This document shows, one piece after another, positions 1 to 4,167 of a stretch of 7,840 bases of DNA. The stretch lies in the NCBI GenBank assembly GCA_023461135.1, contig JAEWNX010000133.1, positions 1 through 7,840 of the forward strand. Direction: 5' to 3'. Made by a program: the position numbers and the translations under genes. The notes under the pieces are model-generated. The model was not told the DNA's origin. It did not search any database and was given only the letters and a program-made list of their open reading frames with translations. Numbering within the stretch: position 1 is the stretch's first letter; every line of letters starts with the position of its first letter. This DNA comes from Pseudomonadota bacterium (GTDB lineage: Bacteria > Pseudomonadota > Alphaproteobacteria > Caulobacterales > Aquidulcibacteraceae).

Positions 1-180
1 GGGTCTGTCGATGGGTGAAACAAAGTAATGTTCGTACGGTGACGGCGCGTTGTGGCGGTGGCGCATGGCGAAGGGCATGACGTCATGGCCGCGCGCTTCG
101 AGTTCGGCGCTGATGTTGAAGAGGTAGCGCTCGGCGCCGCTGGCTTCGACGTAGCGATGATTGGCGATGAGCACCCTCAT
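1..180 (-). CDS. GT4-type glycosyltransferase, N-terminal fragment (runs off the left edge)
   Basis: Reading the minus strand from an ATG at 180-178 gives 60 codons without a stop up to the window edge. The product begins MRVLIANHRYVEASGAERYL and continues with a helix ending in RGHDV and then MPFAMRH. This is the first beta-strand, the glycine-rich loop (SGAER, the counterpart of the usual GGxE) and the following helix of the N-terminal Rossmann domain of GT-B fold, GT4-family glycosyltransferases. These transfer sugars from nucleotide donors to lipid or polysaccharide acceptors in the cytoplasm. The nucleotide-sugar site lies in the missing C-terminal half, so the substrate cannot be told. 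The ribosome site is weak (GGCGAG a few bases upstream). The gene diverges from cmk and has an EcfG-type promoter about 70 bases upstream of its start. A plus-strand reading frame over the same bases has no recognisable protein character. Confidence 0.77.
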   Translation of the reverse strand, partial: MRVLIANHRYVEASGAERYLFNISAELEARGHDVMPFAMRHRHNAPSPYEHYFVSPIDRP

Positions 181-250
181 CGCACGCTCGCCGCCTTGGC
201 CCTGATGAGATGGATCAACCTTCGCCCCGGCTTCTGCCTTACAGTTTGGA

Positions 251-275
251 AACGGGCGCTGGGCGGCGCGGTTCC
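251..275 (-). promoter_or_regulatory. EcfG-type (general stress response) promoter for the glycosyltransferase
   Basis: On the minus strand, GGAAC (275-271) is followed by a 16-base spacer and CGTT (254-251). This matches the -35/-10 consensus known for sigma-EcfG (SigT) promoters in Alphaproteobacteria. The start of transcription should fall near 244, leaving a leader of about 65 bases before the ATG at 180. No other convincing promoter is seen in the divergent gap. The identical spacing of two further copies in the window (2994-3018 and 4113-4137) strengthens the call. Confidence 0.68.
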
Positions 276-350
276 GCCGCTGGAGTCCCGGCGTCCGTGC
301 GGCTCAGAACGCACTATCCCCGCGTGAGACCCGCCCCTAAAACCGCCGCC

Positions 351-974
351 ATGATTATCGCCGTCGATGGGCCGACCGCCTCGGGCAAGGGCACGATCGC
401 CGCCGGGCTGGCCAAGCACTACGGGCTGAAACGGCTGGACACCGGCTCGCTTTATCGCGCCGTGGGCCTGGCCGTGCTCGACGCCGGCGGCGATCCTGGC
501 GATGAGGCCGCGGCGGTGAAGGCCGCCGAGGCGCTCGATCTTGGCGCAATCGATGAATACCGCATCCGATCGAGTTCGGCCGGGTTGGCGGCCTCGAAGG
601 TCGCCGCCCTCCCAGCCGTGCGCGAGGTGCTGCGCAAGGCCCAGCGCGCGTTCGCCGCCGATCCCAACGGGGCGGTGCTGGATGGGCGCGACATCGGCAC
701 GGTTATCTGCCCGGATGCGGACGTGAAGCTATTCGTAGTGGCGGACCTCCCCGTGCGCGCGCAGCGCCGGCACGCGGAGCTGACAGCGCGCGGCGAGACG
801 ATCAGCTTGGCGGAGCTGGAAGCGCAGATCGCCGAACGCGACCGGCGAGACACGGAGCGCAAGGATTCGCCGCTCTACAAGGCGGCGGACGCTCACGAAC
901 TGGATACGACGAACCTGAGTGTGGCCGAAGCGGTAGCGGCGGCCGTGGCTATCCTCGAGAAAGCGCGCGCCTGA
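351..974 (+). CDS. cmk: Cytidylate kinase (CMP/dCMP kinase)
   Basis: The 207-residue protein phosphorylates CMP and dCMP with ATP in the cytoplasm, feeding CDP/dCDP into nucleotide synthesis. It starts MIIAVDGPTASGKGT, giving the Walker A loop at residues 7-15. DTGSLYR (30-36) is the counterpart of the family's DTGAMYR nucleotide-binding segment. DGRDIGT (111-117) and the arginine-rich lid RDRRDTER (163-170), followed by KDSPL, complete the family signature. The length is slightly short for the usual 210-230 residues. The ATG at 351 places the P-loop where the family has it. The frame stays open upstream (a GTG at 324 and a possible start at 210), but those residues look non-coding. No Shine-Dalgarno sequence precedes 351. 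In many Alphaproteobacteria aroA precedes cmk; here a divergent glycosyltransferase does. rpsA follows 232 bases downstream, the usual order. Confidence 0.95.
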   Translation: MIIAVDGPTASGKGTIAAGLAKHYGLKRLDTGSLYRAVGLAVLDAGGDPGDEAAAVKAAEALDLGAIDEYRIRSSSAGLAASKVAALPAVREVLRKAQRAFAADPNGAVLDGRDIGTVICPDADVKLFVVADLPVRAQRRHAELTARGETISLAELEAQIAERDRRDTERKDSPLYKAADAHELDTTNLSVAEAVAAAVAILEKARA

Positions 975-1206
975 GGACACGCCATTTGAGGCCCCTCCCT
1001 TGCTGGGGCGAGGCTCACTCCTTATACAAGCCCCCGTTGGAGGCCGTCTTGCCAGCATAGCTTGGCGGCGTTTGAGCGACCTGGGGTCTGAACCTCAGGC
1101 GCTTTTGCGTTTTGCGGTCCCCCCAAATCGGACGGTCCCATGGTGGGGCCGAGACCGCCGGAGCCAACCGGTCGGCCCGTACTATTGAGTTGGAGTTTGA
1201 ACACGC
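975..1206 (+). other. cmk-rpsA intergenic leader with inverted repeats
   Basis: This 232-base gap has no convincing reading frame. It contains a 5-bp GC hairpin just after cmk (GCCCC 991-995 with GGGGC 1005-1009, 9-base loop). This has no T tract, so it is a poor terminator. A tight 7-bp hairpin, GGTCCCA 1134-1140 with TGGGGCC 1144-1150 (one G-U pair, 3-base loop), could alternatively pair as CGGTC 1133-1137 with GACCG 1153-1157. A near-palindrome, GCCAACCGGTCGGC, follows at about 1163-1176. The rpsA ribosome site GGAG (1192-1195) lies directly after. Ribosomal protein S1 represses its own translation through a structured leader in Escherichia coli, so a regulatory leader here is plausible but unproven. 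Confidence 0.4.
1000..1028 (+). promoter_or_regulatory. Possible housekeeping promoter for rpsA (weak)
   Basis: TTGCTG (1000-1005) and TATACA (1023-1028) are separated by 17 bases and would give an rpsA leader of roughly 170 bases. The match to the sigma-70 consensus is only partial, and the -35 overlaps the loop and 3' arm of the 991-1009 hairpin. Read-through from cmk is an equally good source of rpsA message. Confidence 0.25.
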
Positions 1207-2916
1207 ATGGCTGCCGCAGCCCAGAACCAATCCACCCCCACACGCGATGACTTCGCCGCCCTGCTCGACGAGAGCCTTGGTAAGCGCGGCATGATCGAAG
1301 GCCGGGTTATTCCCGCCACCGTCGTCGCCATCGAACACGACTTTGTCGTCGTCGATATCGGCCTCAAGACCGAAGGCCGTATTCCTCTCAGAGAATTCCT
1401 CATCGATGACGGCGCGGGCCAACCGAAGGCCGGCGACATCGTCGAAGTTTATCTCGACCGCATCGAGAACGCGCTGGGCGACGCCGTCGTCAGCCGGGAA
1501 AAGGCGCGCCGCGAAGAAGCTTGGACGCGTCTGGAAAAGTCGTTCGCCGCGCAAGAAGCGGTCAATGGCGCGCTCGTCGGGCGCGTGAAGGGCGGCTTCA
1601 CGGTCGATCTCGGCGGGGCGAATGCGTTCCTGCCGGGCAGCCAGGTTGACATCCGTCCCGTACGCGACGTCGGCCCGCTGATGAACATCGTGCAGCCCTT
1701 CGCGATCCTGAAAATGGACCGCCAGCGCGGCAACATCGTCGTCTCCCGCCGTGCGGTGCTGGAAGAGAGCCGCGCTTCGGAACGCGCCGAAATCGTCGGC
1801 CAATTGCAGGAAGGCGAAGTGCGCGAAGGTGTTGTGAAGAACATCACCGATTACGGCGCGTTCGTTGACCTCGGCGGCATCGACGGCCTGCTGCACGTCA
1901 CCGACATGAGCTGGAAGCGCGTCTCGCACCCGAGCCAAGTGCTCAACGTGGGCGACACGGTGAAAGTCCAGATCGTCAAGATCAACCCAGACACCCAGCG
2001 CATCAGCCTCGGCATGAAGCAACTGATGAGCGATCCGTGGGATGGCGTCGACGCCAAGTACCCGGTGAACGGCAAGTTCACCGGCCGCGTCACGAACATC
2101 ACCGACTACGGCGCATTCGTCGAACTTGAGCCGGGCGTTGAAGGCCTGGTGCACGTCTCGGAAATGAGCTGGACCAAGAAGAACCTGCATCCGTCGAAGA
2201 TCCTGAGCACCAGCCAGGAAGTCGACGTGCAGGTGCTGGACGTGGACGGCGAAAAGCGCCGCATCTCGCTCGGCATCAAGCAAGTGCAGGCCAATCCGTG
2301 GGATGCGTTCATCGCCGAGCACCCGGTCGGCTCGATCGTCGAAGGCGAGGTCAAGAACATCACCGAGTTCGGCCTGTTCGTCGGCCTGACGCCGGAACTG
2401 GACGGCATGGTGCACCTTTCGGACATCGCCTGGGACGCCCAGGGTGAAGAAGCCCTCGCCCGTCACAACAAGGGCGACGTGGTGAAGGCCAAGGTGCTCG
2501 ATGTGGACGTCGAGAAGGAACGCATCTCGCTTGGCATCAAGCAGGTCGCCTCCGATCCGATGGCCGACGCCGAGTTCAAGAAGGGCCAGATCATCACGAC
2601 GAAGGTCGTCGATGTGGCCACGGGCGGCATTGAAGTCGCGTTCGGCGAAGGCGATGCGCTGCGTTCGTTCATCCGCAAGTCGGATCTCTCCCGCGACCGC
2701 GGGGACCAGCGGTCCGACCGCTTCGCGGTGGGCGACCGCGTCGATGCGATGGTGACTGGCTTCGACAAGGCCAGCCGCCGCGTCTCGCTCTCGATCAAGG
2801 CGATGGAACTGAAGGACGAGAAGGAAGCGATCGCGCAGTTCGGCTCATCCGACTCGGGCGCTTCGCTTGGCGACATCCTCGGCGCTGCGCTGAGCAAGGA
2901 CAAGAACAAGTCCTAA
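1207..2916 (+). CDS. rpsA: 30S ribosomal protein S1
   Basis: The 569-residue protein is the mRNA-binding protein of the small ribosomal subunit and helps structured or weak-SD messages onto the ribosome. Six S1 (OB-fold) repeats are visible at about residues 33-98, 118-184, 205-272, 290-359, 377-446 and 461-531. The central repeats carry the typical VKNITDYGAFV and GLLHVTDMSW strings and each ends in RISLGxKQ. Repeats 1 and 2 are diverged, as is normal for the ribosome-docking half. The acidic/lysine tail resembles other alphaproteobacterial S1 proteins, and the length is typical. The start at 1207 follows GGAG by 11 bases and puts about 30 residues before repeat 1. The gene ends 24 bases before a strong terminator, so it is probably not co-transcribed with the stress gene downstream. 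Confidence 0.98.
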   Translation: MAAAAQNQSTPTRDDFAALLDESLGKRGMIEGRVIPATVVAIEHDFVVVDIGLKTEGRIPLREFLIDDGAGQPKAGDIVEVYLDRIENALGDAVVSREKARREEAWTRLEKSFAAQEAVNGALVGRVKGGFTVDLGGANAFLPGSQVDIRPVRDVGPLMNIVQPFAILKMDRQRGNIVVSRRAVLEESRASERAEIVGQLQEGEVREGVVKNITDYGAFVDLGGIDGLLHVTDMSWKRVSHPSQVLNVGDTVKVQIVKINPDTQRISLGMKQLMSDPWDGVDAKYPVNGKFTGRVTNITDYGAFVELEPGVEGLVHVSEMSWTKKNLHPSKILSTSQEVDVQVLDVDGEKRRISLGIKQVQANPWDAFIAEHPVGSIVEGEVKNITEFGLFVGLTPELDGMVHLSDIAWDAQGEEALARHNKGDVVKAKVLDVDVEKERISLGIKQVASDPMADAEFKKGQIITTKVVDVATGGIEVAFGEGDALRSFIRKSDLSRDRGDQRSDRFAVGDRVDAMVTGFDKASRRVSLSIKAMELKDEKEAIAQFGSSDSGASLGDILGAALSKDKNKS

Positions 2917-2939
2917 GCGCTGCCAGCTACCGCAATCGA

Positions 2940-2974
2940 CAAAGCCCGGCGTTCACGCGCCGGGCTTTGTTTTT
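2940..2974 (+). terminator. Rho-independent terminator of rpsA
   Basis: A perfect 12-bp GC-rich stem (CAAAGCCCGGCG 2940-2951 with its complement 2958-2969) closes a 6-base loop and is followed by five T residues (2970-2974). It lies directly after the rpsA stop and before the EcfG-type promoter of the next gene, so it isolates the two units. Confidence 0.93.
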
Positions 2975-2993
2975 GTGTTCGGCTGAGGGTTTC

Positions 2994-3018
2994 GGAACGG
3001 CGCCGATCAGCTCGCGTT
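2994..3018 (+). promoter_or_regulatory. EcfG-type (general stress response) promoter of the stress-protein gene
   Basis: GGAAC (2994-2998), a 16-base spacer and CGTT (3015-3018) match the alphaproteobacterial sigma-EcfG consensus exactly. Transcription should start near 3025, giving a leader of about 48 bases to the ATG at 3073. The motif sits 20 bases after the rpsA terminator, where a new promoter is required. It also argues against the in-frame GTG at 3019 as a start, since that codon would lie within or just before the transcription start. Confidence 0.78.
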
Positions 3019-3072
3019 GTGTTGGCGCTGTGCTGCGGGACGGCGGCAGCCAACAACTTCGGAGACACTCGA

Positions 3073-3672
3073 ATGACGCGCACGATCACTCGGCTGTACG
3101 ACAACCGTACGGACGCCATGGAAGCCGCGCATGAACTGGAGCGCATGGGCATCGATGACGACGACATCAGCATCATCGCCAGCAACAAGGACAATTGGTT
3201 CGACGGCAAAGGCGGCGTCAGCGGCAAGCATGACCGCGACGCCGACGGCCGCGACGACCGGGCCGAAGGCGCCGTGAAGGGCGCGGCCACGGGCGGCATC
3301 ATCGGCGCGGGCGCTGGCCTGCTCGCCGGTCTGGGCGTTCTGGCCATTCCTGGCCTCGGCCCTGTGGTGGCAGCCGGCTGGCTCGCCTCGACTCTTACCG
3401 GCGCGGCTGTCGGTGCGGTGGGCGGCGGCGCAGTCGGCGGTCTGGTGACCGCGCTCGTCGAGGCCGGCGTCTCGGAGGAAGACGCGCACGTCTATTCCGA
3501 AGGCGTGCGCCGCGGAGGCACGTTGCTGACAGTGCGTGTGGATGACGAGCGCGCCTCGCAGGTCTCCTCGGCGCTCGAACGCTATCGGCCGACGGACGTG
3601 CGCACCCGGGGCCAAGAATATCGCAGCAGCGGCTGGACGCGCTTCGACCCGAATGCCCCACCGCCCGTCTAA
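3073..3672 (+). CDS. General stress protein 17M-like, glycine-zipper protein
   Basis: The 199-residue protein has three visible parts. Residues 1-37 (TRTITRLYDNRTDAMEAA, then ELERMGIDDDDISII) form a beta-alpha-beta segment like the N-terminus of the YflT/general stress protein 17M family. Residues 42-66 are a charged Asp/Arg/Gly linker. Residues 67-130 are two glycine- and alanine-rich hydrophobic stretches around a Pro-Gly turn (AIPGLGP), resembling glycine-zipper membrane-associating helices. Residues 131-171 (GVSEEDAHVYSEGVRRGG, then LLTVRV) resemble the second half of the stress-protein fold. No signal peptide is seen. The biochemical activity of this family is unknown. The ATG at 3073 follows GGAGA (3061-3065) at good spacing; an in-frame GTG at 3019 adds 18 unlikely residues. 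It is a single-gene unit between two terminators, with an EcfG-type promoter, which fits a stress-induced protein. Confidence 0.85.
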   Translation: MTRTITRLYDNRTDAMEAAHELERMGIDDDDISIIASNKDNWFDGKGGVSGKHDRDADGRDDRAEGAVKGAATGGIIGAGAGLLAGLGVLAIPGLGPVVAAGWLASTLTGAAVGAVGGGAVGGLVTALVEAGVSEEDAHVYSEGVRRGGTLLTVRVDDERASQVSSALERYRPTDVRTRGQEYRSSGWTRFDPNAPPPV

Positions 3673-3697
3673 GGGTCGCCGGCAATCAGCCCTAACG

Positions 3698-3733
3698 AGG
3701 GGCCGGATCTGCGGGTTCGGCCCCTTTTCTTTC
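3698..3733 (+). terminator. Rho-independent terminator of the stress-protein gene
   Basis: AGGGGCCG (3698-3705) pairs with CGGCCCCT (3718-3725), with two further weak pairs inside and an 8-base loop. The T-rich run TTTTCTTTCT follows at 3725-3734. It lies 26 bases after the stop codon and separates this gene from ihfB. Confidence 0.88.
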
Positions 3734-3756
3734 TAGCTTTTCAATCCTCTGCGCAG

Positions 3757-3785
3757 TTGACGCCGCGCCTGCTGACGGCCTTATC
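3757..3785 (+). promoter_or_regulatory. Caulobacter-type housekeeping promoter for ihfB
   Basis: TTGACGC (3757-3763) is a full match to the TTGACGS -35 element described for the Caulobacter housekeeping sigma factor. After a 14-base gap, GCCTTATC (3778-3785) agrees with most positions of the GCTANAWC -10 element. Transcription would start near 3792, about 23 bases before the ihfB ATG. As ihfB lies behind a terminator, it needs its own promoter. Confidence 0.52.
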
Positions 3786-3814
3786 TGGAGACGGGGAAAG
3801 TCGGGGAGCCTTCG

Positions 3815-4105
3815 ATGCTGCGGTCCGAGCTGGTCAGCCGCCTTCAGGAAGAGATGCAGCCGCTCAAGGCGGCCGAGATCGAACGCGCCGTCGATGTCGT
3901 GCTGGATGAGATTTCCGCCGCGCTGGCTGAGGACGGCCGGGTCGAGTTGCGCGGGTTCGGGGCTTTCTCCGTGCGCAAGCGGGAAGCCCGCACCGGGCGA
4001 AATCCGCGCACTGGCGCAACCGTGAAGGTGGACGCCAAGCGCGTCCCGTTCTTCAAGCCCGGCAAGGAGCTGCGGCTGAAAGTCAACGGCGGCGAAGAGC
4101 CGTAA
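3815..4105 (+). CDS. ihfB: Integration host factor, beta subunit
   Basis: The 96-residue protein belongs to the HU/IHF family of small DNA-bending proteins. IHF is a heterodimer with the alpha subunit (not in this window) and bends DNA sharply for replication, transcription and recombination. The N-terminal helices (MLRSELVSRLQ, then the KAAEIERAVDVVLDEI segment) give the dimer body. GRVELRGFGAFSVR (41-54) is the family core, and RNPRTG (62-67) at the tip of the DNA-binding arm includes the intercalating Pro64. VPFFKPGKELR (77-87) is the usual closing segment. The choice of IHF-beta over HU or IHF-alpha rests on the opening residues and on the position downstream of rpsA, the classic rpsA-ihfB pair, here split by the stress gene. 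The start follows GGGGAG (3803-3808) by 6 bases. Confidence 0.92.
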   Translation: MLRSELVSRLQEEMQPLKAAEIERAVDVVLDEISAALAEDGRVELRGFGAFSVRKREARTGRNPRTGATVKVDAKRVPFFKPGKELRLKVNGGEEP

Positions 4106-4112
4106 CTGCGAC

Positions 4113-4137
4113 GGAACCAAATTCTGTTCTGTACGTT
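4113..4137 (+). promoter_or_regulatory. EcfG-type (general stress response) promoter of the hybrid kinase gene
   Basis: GGAAC (4113-4117), a 16-base spacer and CGTT (4134-4137) match the sigma-EcfG consensus. The -35 begins only 8 bases after the ihfB stop. Transcription would start near 4144, about 24 bases before the kinase ATG. The spacing is the same as in the copies at 2994-3018 and, on the minus strand, 275-251. Confidence 0.78.
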
Positions 4138-4167
4138 CCAGGTCGCTTAGGGAGTAGTGCGGCCTGA

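Noticed and set aside
52..327. A 91-codon plus-strand open frame at the left edge
   Set aside because: It overlaps the minus-strand glycosyltransferase start, whose translation has clear GT4 character, and it runs on through the stress-promoter region.
210..350. N-terminal extension of cmk from an in-frame start at 210
   Set aside because: The extra 47 residues have no family similarity, the P-loop belongs within the first 15 residues, and the extension covers the minus-strand EcfG-type promoter.
991..1009. Intrinsic terminator after cmk
   Set aside because: The stem is only 5 bp with a 9-base loop, and no T run follows, so termination here is unlikely.
1015..2466. A 483-codon open frame on the minus strand opposite rpsA
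   Set aside because: It mirrors the codon pattern of rpsA, with an open frame in the complementary codon register and no recognisable domain. The six S1 repeats on the plus strand explain the region fully.
3019..3072. GTG start at 3019 for the stress protein
   Set aside because: It has no ribosome site, lies immediately after the -10 element, and adds a Cys/Ala stretch unlike the family. The ATG at 3073 has GGAGA at good spacing.
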